Shown: in pieces, positions 56,538-64,000 of the stretch
Layout of the letters: each line of letters begins with the position of its first letter
Numbering within the stretch: position 1 is the first letter of the stretch
Source: Rhynchopus sp. YZ270_cl-10
Lineage: Eukaryota > Euglenozoa > Diplonemea > Diplonemida > Diplonemidae
Direction of reading: 5' to 3'
Length of the DNA: 64,000 nucleotides
Assembly: GCA_964035575.1 (NCBI GenBank)
Contig: OZ037872.1
Location: 868,001 to 932,000, forward strand
Made by a program: the position numbers and the translations under genes
The notes under the pieces: model-generated
Seen by the model: the letters and a program-made list of their open reading frames with translations, nothing else
Database searches by the model: none
Told to the model about the DNA's origin: nothing

Positions 56538-56831
56538 AAAAAAAATAAGCAGTGGCAGGACACGTCCTGTAAAAAAAACTCAACCATTTTTTTGTACGTG
56601 TCTCCCCCTCTTTTGCTCCCATCGTTAGTTTTTCTTTCCTCTTTTATAAATACACGTTGAACTGAGAACCAAAAAGAATTTTTTTCTCCCCCACTATAGT
56701 TTTGATCAACGGACAATCAATACCACACACACCACAGGTGTTTTCTATCTATACACAAAACAACTAAAAGCAACCTACAAGCCCACAGTTCCGCACGCAG
56801 AAGAAGAAGGTTGCAGGCTTTTGTGAACAGA

Positions 56832-57836
56832 ATGGTGCCGCCCAGGATGCTGCTGCTGGCATGTGTTGTTGCGTCGGTGTCCGGACACGGGTACGTGGAG
56901 TCGCCGCCGTCGCGCGCGTTTGGCTGCAAGTCTGGACTGAACTCCGGGTGCGGGTCTGTGCAGACCGAGCCGCAGAGCGTGGAGGGCCCGGACGGGTGGC
57001 CTTCGGGGGGCCCTGCGGAGGGGACGGTGGCAGCTGCGGGGCGGTCAGGCTTTGCGCAGCTGAACGTGCAGACGCCGACACGCTGGGGGAAGACTGCGCT
57101 TGCCGCTGGTACGAATGTGTTCACGTGGCGCTTCACGGCAGCACACCGCACGCGCGACTACAAGTACTACATCACACGTGCGGGGTGGAACCAGAACGCG
57201 CCGGTGGGGACGTCGTCGTTTGACACAACGCCGTTCTGTGTGGTGGACGGGGGGATGCAGATGCCATCAAACCCTACGAGCCACAGCTGCACGGTGCCCA
57301 CACGCTCGGGGTACCACGTTGTGCTTGCTGTGTGGGACGTGGGTGACACTGGTGCGAGCTTCTACAACGTGATTGACGTGACCATTGGTGGTGCGGGCCC
57401 GACTCCCCCTACCCCAACTGTGCCTGTACCCACACCACCGACACCAACTGTGCCTGTGCCCGCACCTCCGTCAGGTGGATGCTCGGGTGGTGCGGGGGTG
57501 GCTCTGTGGGGCAACTGCAGGGCTGCGCCGCACTGCTGTGCGTCGGGGGCGACGTGCTACGAGCAGAGCGACTGCTTCGCACAGTGCAAGCCGTCGTGCT
57601 CCAGGGCAGACGGGTGGACGTGCCGTGTGCTCGGAGCAAGCGCAGGACCGACGCCTCCCACACCGCCTGCACCTGTACCTGTGCCACCCCCTTCTGTGCC
57701 TGTCCCAGCACCCACACCACCAGCAAGTAACTGCGGTGCAGCGATCCAAAAATGGAACAGGTGCCTCGGGAAGGAGAGCTGCTGTGCTGCAGGGCTGAGC
57801 TGCACGGGGACACGGTGGTGGAAGTCGTGCAAGTAG
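56832..57836 (+). CDS. Secreted AA10 lytic polysaccharide monooxygenase (CBP21-like) with two CBM1-like modules
   Basis: Intronless, 334 residues. An 18-residue signal peptide (MVPPRMLLLACVVASVSG) ends exactly before His19, which must be the mature N-terminus to form the copper-binding histidine brace. The second brace residue is His105, and Asp172 and Phe177 line the copper site. The spacing and the surrounding EPQSVEG, QTPTRW and SFDTTPFC segments closely follow the bacterial chitin-active CBP21. Two Pro/Thr/Val-rich linkers separate two small Cys-rich modules (about residues 217-258 and 298-334) that resemble fungal-type CBM1 domains. The enzyme would cleave chitin or cellulose oxidatively outside the cell. 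A bacterial-type catalytic domain joined to eukaryote-type binding modules suggests horizontal transfer followed by fusion. Confidence 0.9.
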   Translation: MVPPRMLLLACVVASVSGHGYVESPPSRAFGCKSGLNSGCGSVQTEPQSVEGPDGWPSGGPAEGTVAAAGRSGFAQLNVQTPTRWGKTALAAGTNVFTWRFTAAHRTRDYKYYITRAGWNQNAPVGTSSFDTTPFCVVDGGMQMPSNPTSHSCTVPTRSGYHVVLAVWDVGDTGASFYNVIDVTIGGAGPTPPTPTVPVPTPPTPTVPVPAPPSGGCSGGAGVALWGNCRAAPHCCASGATCYEQSDCFAQCKPSCSRADGWTCRVLGASAGPTPPTPPAPVPVPPPSVPVPAPTPPASNCGAAIQKWNRCLGKESCCAAGLSCTGTRWWKSCK

Positions 57837-59315
57837 TAAGACTGTACACCTGCATTAGCTAACACACAAATGCCTTTTTTATTCATTCATTGCCCTTTCT
57901 TTGGCTCAAGGCATCTTTGCCTTGTTTCTTATTTTTTACCGACCGCTTCTTTGCGGCCTTGATAGACCATGTGTTGTGGTGTACTTTATTCTACACCTGT
58001 CACAGACCCCATATACCCGTATCCCCTCTCGTATTTTCTGTGTCGTTATGTTGAGACAGCCGAAGCGTGTCTTGCGATGTGCAGCACGCCCATTCCTCGC
58101 ACATGTCCGACGATAAAATGACCTCGAGTTATATGATCCTGATGATCCTACTGACCTAGCAATGGCCGGCCCTGTGTCCAACCTTCCCCACACACATGCA
58201 GCCCCAGGTTGTACGTGGGTGGTCGGGAGGTGTAGATACCGGAGGTTCGTGTCTTGCAGTGCAGTGCAAGCCCCATGTTATGTGATGGGTATTTTGTCGC
58301 CTTCACATTTTGGGGGTCTATTTAACCTTTTGGGTTTCACGATTTTTTTCTGTTCCAAATGTTAGTTCTGAAGTTGGTTTTGCGTCTGCAGAGTTCACCT
58401 GGGACTTTGACTTCAGTGCTCTTGATTTTGCCACCCTATTTTTTTCCTTTTGCCTCTCAATTTCCTTGTCTTGACATATAGTCTCATTTCATTAGGGTGG
58501 GGTAATGACTGTATACCTGCTTACAGCTTCCCTGTAAACCACACCCATGCACATCACTCCGGGGTTCGATAACCCGCGGAGTGTCAGTGCCTGCGTCCCA
58601 GAGGCGTTTGCACTATCAACTTCACTTTCATTTTGTTTTCGAGATCCACCTCCGTTTTAGCACGTTACGCACCACAGCGGCACAATATAAGACAAAAAAC
58701 AGGCCAAAATCACTGTTTTCCCGCATAGTTTACCAAAACTAGATACAGCGGGACACGATGCGTGCAGCAAGGGAACCAGAGGATACATTCCTGAGCTGCG
58801 CCTCTCTGTGTGTGTGGAATGTGCGAGAGTGTGGCCGAGCCCTCCGCTCGCATGAGGGTTCGGGAGATACATGCCGAAGATACACAAAAAAAGTGAAACA
58901 AGAAAGAAACCAAACCACAAACAAATAAACAAAAGCGCCCTCTCCCTGTTGCCGACAACGTGTTCTCATACCCCATACCCCATATCCCATATCCCGTACA
59001 CCCCTTTGACACACAATACCTATGCAAAACCGACACCAGCTTTGTGCATGCTGTTCTCATGAGCACTGCAGTCATTAGTGGGTCAGACTTATCTCGTCTG
59101 TTCTCCTTTATCAACATATCGCACATGATGTTCATAGAGTCTAGAGTTACAAAACTGGTGTGACTGAGGGGGGTGATTCGCACTTTTTCCGCACTTTTTC
59201 CTCCCCCCTTTTCAGCCACATCAAAAACATTTTTCTTCACAATTTCAGGCTTTTGTTGGGAAAAAAAAACAAAGAATGCTTTTAAATCGAAGCTAAAAAA
59301 ATTGCGAAATAAACG
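57837..59315. other. Intergenic spacer
   Basis: Holds the LPMO 3' flank, a full hairpin-form family B copy (58555-58630) and, at about 58965-59010, clustered CCCATA-type repeats. An acceptor-like AATTTCAG ends at 59248 before the next ATG. Antisense frames here run from the neighbouring gene and are not credible. Confidence 0.6.
58555..58630 (+). repeat. Family B repeat, hairpin form
   Basis: ACTCCGGGGTTCGATAACCC with pairing arm GCGGAGT, then CCCAGAGGCGTTTGCACTAT. It is nearly identical to 31628-31705, including the flanking spacer. Confidence 0.85.
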
Positions 59316-61562
59316 ATGAATGCTGCAGAAACAAATGAAGGAGTGGTTCATGTCTGTCAGTATGACGCGGTGTTGTGCTTCAGTGAACGTTCTCGAGCGG
59401 TTCATTCCTTGGTGGACTATGAGCTGGAATGGGCAGACGAACACGCAAGGACGGTGACACTTGACATGCTGGGGCTTGAGATCATTGAGGTGTTGAGTGT
59501 GCGGGAGGCGCCACCTATTGCAGAAATACCTGCCTCTCGGGTACAATGCTCGCACACAAAGGGAAGCCACCGCAAACACTATGGCTGTTGCACACCCCCG
59601 CCTGTTACAGTCCGGGGTCGTCTTGAATATTGTGTTGCAGAACAAAAAATCCAGGTTCGTGTCCCAAGGAATACTCGCAGAATTCGCGCAAAATTCCGGC
59701 TTCCTTTGTATAATACTGCAGAGGATGGGCAAAGCCAGGATGCCGCGAAGTTAGAGGACGCTCTGCAATGGTGGGGTGGGCGGGGGTTTTTGCATTCCGC
59801 TGGGGGGCATTCGGGGCAGATGTGTCTACTTCCTTATGTCGATAGCGTGGACCAATTAGGGGATTGGAACGTCAAGGTGTGCGTCCCTGAAGGCTATGGG
59901 GTCTACGTTTCTTCGCCGCTCCCGGCCCCTCCTGTACCACAGAAATGCCGGCATTGTGACCGTCTTTTATTCGAGTTTTCAGTACCAAAGCTAGTACCAG
60001 CCTCTCTCGGCATCGTGATTGCTCGAAATTTGCAGTACAAAACGCTGTTTACAGACCCCTTCCCGTTTCACGTTGTTTGTCAAATGGAAGAGGAATCGCC
60101 TCTTGAGTTGTCACCTTCCCTTAGCGACGTTGTGTCTATTATAGTTCAAGGGTTGATGCGCCTTTTCGGGGATTTCCCGTTTTCTTCTTATACGGTTTGC
60201 GCGGTGCACTGTGGATGGACGTTGCAGGGGCTTGCTGTGCATAGTGGGTGTCTGCTTAATGAAAGCGCCTTAGTGGGGGTGACGATGGAGGCGTTGGAGG
60301 CGTATGCTACAGCACCAATGATTCTTGCGCATGAGATGAGCCATTCGTGGTTTGGTGGTGTGATTAAGGGTGCGACGGCGGAGGACCACTGGCTGGATGA
60401 AAGCTTTGCGGTGTACTGTGAGCTGCGTATCGTGCAGCTGGGATTGGGTGCGTCCGAGCAGAGTAGCATGCTTCAGTACCTCGCCCGATCGTGTGTGGCG
60501 GAGAAGCTCGCGGAAAGCTCTCTTGCCAGCATCTCCGCTGAGGGGAAGAGTGTCATCTCGGGAGACTATAGGGTGATACGCAGCAAGGGGTTTCTCATAC
60601 TCGTCAAGCTGATGTTGCAGTACGGTTGTACAGGGTTCGATGATTTCATCAGCGAATGGGTTGAGCACGGCAGTGATGCGAATGGTGTCGCCGTGGCGGT
60701 CGATACAGACAGCTTCCTCACCTTCTTCGCGCGGCATGCACACAAAGCATTAGGCCGTCATGGGAACAGCATCTCCCCGCAGACACTGCGTGGTTGGCTC
60801 GACAGCGATACCTTAGCAACAGAGCTGCGTTGTGGTACTTCAACGGATATAGAGGAGTCGAGGCGGAAGAAGATCTTGACGGTGCAGAAGGATGTGGCGA
60901 GGGTGCTGGCCTTAGGGGGTGCGAAGCAGGTGATGGCGATAGGGAAGTGGCAGGGCAAGGCGTTGCTGTGGGAGAAGGTGCTCATCTTTCTTGACAAATG
61001 GGTCGAACGCCGCGAGTCATACGTTTCTATGTGTGAGGAGGCGGGTGTGGATGGGGCGTACGCTGAGCCTGTGACGGAAGCTGAGGTGCGTGGTGTGCTT
61101 GGGTGTGTCTCGAACATGGAGGAGCTGCGGCACGACGCAGAGGTGCAGCAGCGTCTGTACGAGCTTGTACTGCTGACGAAGTGTGCTGCAGAGTACCGTA
61201 GTCTCGAGTGCTTTGCTCTCCTCTTCAGAGACCATGCACCCTACATAATTTCCTGCGCCCTCCTCTACCCAAAGCACAGTGAAAGCCGGCTTGCATATTA
61301 TTTACACAGGGAGCTCGTGCACGCCGGGCAGACCGCGTCTGCAACAGCACGGCTGGATAGGATTCTAGAGTTCCGTCTTGGGCCTGAATGGCAGAAGGCG
61401 ATACGAAACGGACAGGATCAACTTCATGACTTCATGCGCGAAGACTCAGATGAAGAGAGTGATGTAAGCACCGAGACGAACAGAGACGAAGACAGCGATG
61501 AAGAGAGTGACGACAGCGACGATGAGGTGCAGTACAGGACAAAGCGGCGCAGGATTCAATGA
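59316..61562 (+). CDS. M1-peptidase-fold protein resembling TAF2
   Basis: Intronless, 748 residues. The zinc signature is complete: H339-E-M-S-H343 followed after 18 residues by E362 (WLDES). The exopeptidase GAMEN motif that normally precedes it is absent; the corresponding stretch reads LQGLAVHSGCLL. The N-terminal beta-rich region resembles that of M1 peptidases and of TAF2, the M1-derived subunit of TFIID. The C-terminus (from about 706) is strongly acidic, with repeated DEESD motifs, and ends in TKRRRIQ, a nuclear-localisation-like signal. A nuclear TAF2-like role fits the tail and the missing GAMEN motif, while the intact zinc site argues for a retained metal site or peptidase activity. 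Both readings remain open. Usual TAF2 proteins are longer. Confidence 0.7.
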   Translation: MNAAETNEGVVHVCQYDAVLCFSERSRAVHSLVDYELEWADEHARTVTLDMLGLEIIEVLSVREAPPIAEIPASRVQCSHTKGSHRKHYGCCTPPPVTVRGRLEYCVAEQKIQVRVPRNTRRIRAKFRLPLYNTAEDGQSQDAAKLEDALQWWGGRGFLHSAGGHSGQMCLLPYVDSVDQLGDWNVKVCVPEGYGVYVSSPLPAPPVPQKCRHCDRLLFEFSVPKLVPASLGIVIARNLQYKTLFTDPFPFHVVCQMEEESPLELSPSLSDVVSIIVQGLMRLFGDFPFSSYTVCAVHCGWTLQGLAVHSGCLLNESALVGVTMEALEAYATAPMILAHEMSHSWFGGVIKGATAEDHWLDESFAVYCELRIVQLGLGASEQSSMLQYLARSCVAEKLAESSLASISAEGKSVISGDYRVIRSKGFLILVKLMLQYGCTGFDDFISEWVEHGSDANGVAVAVDTDSFLTFFARHAHKALGRHGNSISPQTLRGWLDSDTLATELRCGTSTDIEESRRKKILTVQKDVARVLALGGAKQVMAIGKWQGKALLWEKVLIFLDKWVERRESYVSMCEEAGVDGAYAEPVTEAEVRGVLGCVSNMEELRHDAEVQQRLYELVLLTKCAAEYRSLECFALLFRDHAPYIISCALLYPKHSESRLAYYLHRELVHAGQTASATARLDRILEFRLGPEWQKAIRNGQDQLHDFMREDSDEESDVSTETNRDEDSDEESDDSDDEVQYRTKRRRIQ

Positions 61563-61817
61563 GGCGCTGTTGTGTCCAGGAGGTGCAAGTAGGTGCGTTG
61601 GTGCGGGCGGCTCAGTGTTCTTAAGTACGTGACCTACGCGATTGTGTTCTGCTGCTTCTTCTCCTCTGTGCTCTTTATGTCACTCATGAATGCGTCATAA
61701 GTCGCACGTTGCGCTGCCGCTTGCATGCCACGATCCCTTCCGTACCCAAAAAATGGGCCTTCACCGTCCCTTCCCAATTTTTTTTCTCAAAAAGACACGC
61801 ATTCCAAAAATGCCCCC

Positions 61818-61853
61818 ACGTACGCGTATTAATGCGTATTAATACGCGTACGT
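61818..61853. repeat. 36-bp perfect palindrome
   Basis: Arms ACGTACGCGTATTAAT and its exact complement flank a GCGT loop. Further TACGTATT-type repeats follow to about 61877. Confidence 0.85.
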
Positions 61854-62159
61854 ATTATTACGAATCAATACGTATTTTTGAACGCTATGGGGCTGCCCGT
61901 GTGTGGGTGTGTTCATCACGAAAGTAACGATCATTCTTTGGCATTTTGCATCAAAGGAACTGAATATAGGCATAAAAAAAAGAGAGGGGGTTTTTTTGTG
62001 TTATTATCTGTGTCCCCACTCCGCATGTAACTCATATGACATATAGCAGTGTTGTGGCAGATGTGACAGTAGGAACAGTTGGCTTCCCGCTCCGAACAAG
62101 ATAGGCTTTTGTTTACACCACATCACTTTACAGACTACAATAAACACACACATACTAAA

Positions 62160-62187
62160 AACCTAATACAACCAAGTTTTCAAAACC
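62160..62187 (+). repeat. Family E repeat, 3' part at a gene start
   Basis: ACCTAATACAACCAAGTTTT ending CAAAACC, 7 bp before the ATG of the Gln-rich gene. Confidence 0.6.
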
Positions 62188-62193
62188 AACACT

Positions 62194-63558
62194 ATGGGAT
62201 CTAAGAACAGCAACGCAGAAATGTCCGCACAGATGCAGCAGCAGCCCCCTCAGAACTTTGCACAGCAGCCACAGCCTGGACTGCCAACCCCAAATGCGCC
62301 ACAACTACAGCAGTTCCAGCAGCAGCCGCAGCCTGTTCCATTCCCTCAGAACTTTGCACAGCAGCCACAGCCTGGGCTTCCTGCCCCAAATGCGCCACAG
62401 CAGCAGCCTCAGCAACAGATGCCGATGACGCCACAGCAACAACAGCAGCAGCAACAGATGCAGATGTCTCAGCTGCCCCAAATGCCGTACGCAGTCCCTC
62501 CCCCCATGGGTTACGGCGGAGGTTATGCAGGCCCGATGCTGCAGCCACAGCAGCAGTATCAGCCGCAGCCACAGTCCACGGGTCGTGTGACGTCGCTGCC
62601 ACAAGGAGGCGAAGGCGACGTTGTGGCAGTGATCGTGACGCTGTGCGCATCAGCAAGCTTCGACCCAATGTTCGCGAAGGAAAAGCAAATTGTCGAGGGC
62701 GGGCGTGTCGCAGTGTACTCAGTGCAGTACGGCAACATGGACGTCGAGCACCTGTCGCACTGTCTTGGTGCGACGGAGGAGGACGACACAAACAAGTTTG
62801 ATGGAGCAGAGAAACGTGTCGTCATGCAGCTGCAGAAGGACATCCAGAGTGTGGACCCTGAGTGCGTCGTCTTCAACTTCGAGTGCTGTGGTGGGTGTTC
62901 GACGGAGAAGGGTTTCCGTAACTTTGAGTACTCCGATGGTGTGATGAAGATTGTAAAGCAGCTTCTGGACAAGAGCCACATGCTCATGTTCAGCGACTTC
63001 TCTCTGAAGGCACTTCTTGCGCGATGGGACGAAAGCAAGCTTGGGCCCAAGGTGGGGAGAGAGGTTGGAAGTCTGTCCTCTTCGATGGAGCTCACGTTCA
63101 AGCCTGAAGTGCTGAAGGAGTGTGTCTCTCAGCAGCTGGTGGCAGTGGGGGAGCTGTGCTCGGATGGCCATGCTGTGGTTGGTGCGATGGGGGGCACCAT
63201 TATGTATGACCTGACGAACGTGGAGACGGATGCGTACAAGGTGGAGAAGCTCACATCACTGAGGAAGGCGGACACGCGTGACGTGCGTGCGGCTGGCCAC
63301 GCAGTTGTGACATACCCATCGGGTGGCTGTCTGCTGCTGTCGTGTGGACACTGGGTTGAGCTGCAGTCGTTGGGAACGACTGAGGAGAATGTGAAGGCAC
63401 GCACGAAGGCACAGATGGGGGAGGTGCAGTACGCTCAGTGGGAGAACGTGTACAACGCAGCACCGGTACCACAGCAGCAGCAGATGCAACAGATGCAGGC
63501 ACAGCAGTGTGTCATGTCCAGCGCACCCTGTCAGTACATGAACAAGAAGGGCTACTGA
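62194..63558 (+). CDS. Gln-rich, possibly N-myristoylated protein
   Basis: Intronless, 454 residues. The start MGSKNS fits the N-myristoylation pattern (Gly2, Ser6). Residues 10-130 are Gln/Pro-rich and prion-like, with two tandem NFAQQPQPGLP repeats. Residues about 135-405 form a compact domain with alternating hydrophobic strands and several Cys residues (F-E-C-C-G-G-C at about 229-236; V-V-F-N before it). A short Gln-rich stretch with QMQQMQAQQ follows, then a Cys-containing end. I recognise no family; the fold may be alpha/beta. A membrane-associated or granule-forming regulatory role would fit the tail and lipid site, but this is speculative. The leader overlaps a family E repeat end. 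Confidence 0.7.
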   Translation: MGSKNSNAEMSAQMQQQPPQNFAQQPQPGLPTPNAPQLQQFQQQPQPVPFPQNFAQQPQPGLPAPNAPQQQPQQQMPMTPQQQQQQQQMQMSQLPQMPYAVPPPMGYGGGYAGPMLQPQQQYQPQPQSTGRVTSLPQGGEGDVVAVIVTLCASASFDPMFAKEKQIVEGGRVAVYSVQYGNMDVEHLSHCLGATEEDDTNKFDGAEKRVVMQLQKDIQSVDPECVVFNFECCGGCSTEKGFRNFEYSDGVMKIVKQLLDKSHMLMFSDFSLKALLARWDESKLGPKVGREVGSLSSSMELTFKPEVLKECVSQQLVAVGELCSDGHAVVGAMGGTIMYDLTNVETDAYKVEKLTSLRKADTRDVRAAGHAVVTYPSGGCLLLSCGHWVELQSLGTTEENVKARTKAQMGEVQYAQWENVYNAAPVPQQQQMQQMQAQQCVMSSAPCQYMNKKGY

Positions 63559-64000
63559 ACAACGGTTCTGAATGTTGACCACAAAAAATGAAGGGTCAAA
63601 TCTTTAATTCTTGAGATTTCTTGCCAACAAATGGGGGAGATTCCCTCCGGATGGAAGTGCGAGTTGTTGTGCTTTTATTTTTACTATGATAAGGTGACTA
63701 AGCACGAGAGGCTTAGGATCATCTTATAAACTTTTCTTTATTTGGAACACTTCTCGCGTTTGCTCCTTCCCCTTTCTTTTCCAACCCCCTTTGTTGTTGT
63801 TCTTGTTGTTCTTGCATTTTTGTTGCTCTTTCGAGAGGATTAAGGCAAATTCCTAACCTGTCTTTTTTCTTTTTTGCGCAGTGTCAAAATCTTACTGTAC
63901 TCTGCTAATCCATTCTTTTCGTTTTTATAGCCTGAAAAAAAGGTACTCATATCGACAAACGAACTCTAGCGTAAGCTAGGAACACACACTGGTATTTTTC
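63559..64000. other. 3' flank of the last gene
   Basis: Holds a family A copy (63691-63740) and T-rich sequence. Nothing else is visible before the window ends. Confidence 0.6.
63691..63740 (+). repeat. Family A repeat, reference copy
   Basis: Identical over about 49 bp to 51269-51320; perfect CTAAGC/GCTTAG stem and TTCT-type end. Confidence 0.85.

Larger units (their letters stand above)
54958..56831. other. Intergenic spacer
   Basis: Contains family E (55564-55620), A (55654-55710 and 56257-56310), B (56391-56440) and C (56471-56537) copies in sense orientation. The A to B to C order at 56257-56537 is compact. Acceptor-like AGs lie at 56788 and 56830 before the LPMO ATG. No exon-like frame. 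Confidence 0.6.
61563..62193. other. Intergenic spacer with a perfect palindrome
   Basis: Contains the palindrome at 61818-61853, an acceptor-like CTTTACAG ending at 62133, and a partial family E motif (ATACAACCAAGTTTTCAAAA) that ends within a few bases of the next ATG. Confidence 0.6.

Noticed and set aside
27753-58630. Family B hairpins as tRNA genes
   Set aside because: The GGTTCGATAACC motif resembles a T arm, but no acceptor stem, anticodon arm or D arm can be drawn around it.
58710-59732. 340-codon antisense frame overlapping the start of the TAF2-like gene
   Set aside because: It shares no recognisable domain, runs into AT-rich spacer and overlaps a well-supported exon.

Overview
The window looks like nuclear DNA of a protist with a large, repeat-rich genome. 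Fourteen protein-coding genes can be modelled, all on the + strand. Seven are intronless. The other seven carry 18 introns, 17 of which begin GTAT (mostly GTATGY). Many genes have a pyrimidine tract and an AG shortly before the ATG and sit only 130-400 bp after the previous stop. One-strand gene order plus such acceptor sites suggests polycistronic transcription with spliced-leader trans-splicing, as in Euglenozoa. A diplonemid is my best guess; dinoflagellate or perkinsid relatives are alternatives. No spliced-leader gene, rRNA, ordinary tRNA or CRISPR array was seen.

Layout. 1-9793: the 3' part of a giant cysteine-rich, EGF-like, single-pass membrane protein. 9794-16503: gene-free, with short repeats, a 227-bp inverted-repeat element and a 1.2-kb foldback element. 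16504-24295: four close genes (a 170-aa unknown protein, a MYND-finger/MSS51-like protein, a 96-aa probable mitochondrial protein, and a coiled-coil protein with a Ser/Pro/Arg-rich tail). 24296-32110: gene-free and full of palindromic and inverted-repeat elements. 32111-32947: a DNAJB12/14-like tail-anchored J protein. 32948-36879: repeats, a hAT-type MITE with an 8-bp target duplication, and an antisense OTU-like fragment. 36880-49010: a GT64 glycosyltransferase, a large helical unknown protein, a lysine-rich nuclear protein and a six-exon long-chain acyl-CoA synthetase whose last intron holds a mariner-type MITE. 51520-54957: a membrane protein with a cyclase-like domain and a STE11-like kinase. 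56832-57836: a secreted AA10 (CBP21-like) LPMO with two C-terminal CBM1-like modules. 59316-61562: an M1-peptidase/TAF2-like protein with a nuclear-type tail. 62194-63558: a Gln-rich, possibly myristoylated protein.

The genes do not form one pathway. Several act at membranes or outside the cell: EGF-like protein, kinase, LPMO, acyl-CoA synthetase, J protein and GT64.

The non-coding DNA is built from a small set of 50-120 bp interspersed repeat families, named A-H here. About 45 copies lie in the same orientation as the genes and one is reversed. Homopolymer A and T runs are dense between genes and almost absent from the GC-rich exons.
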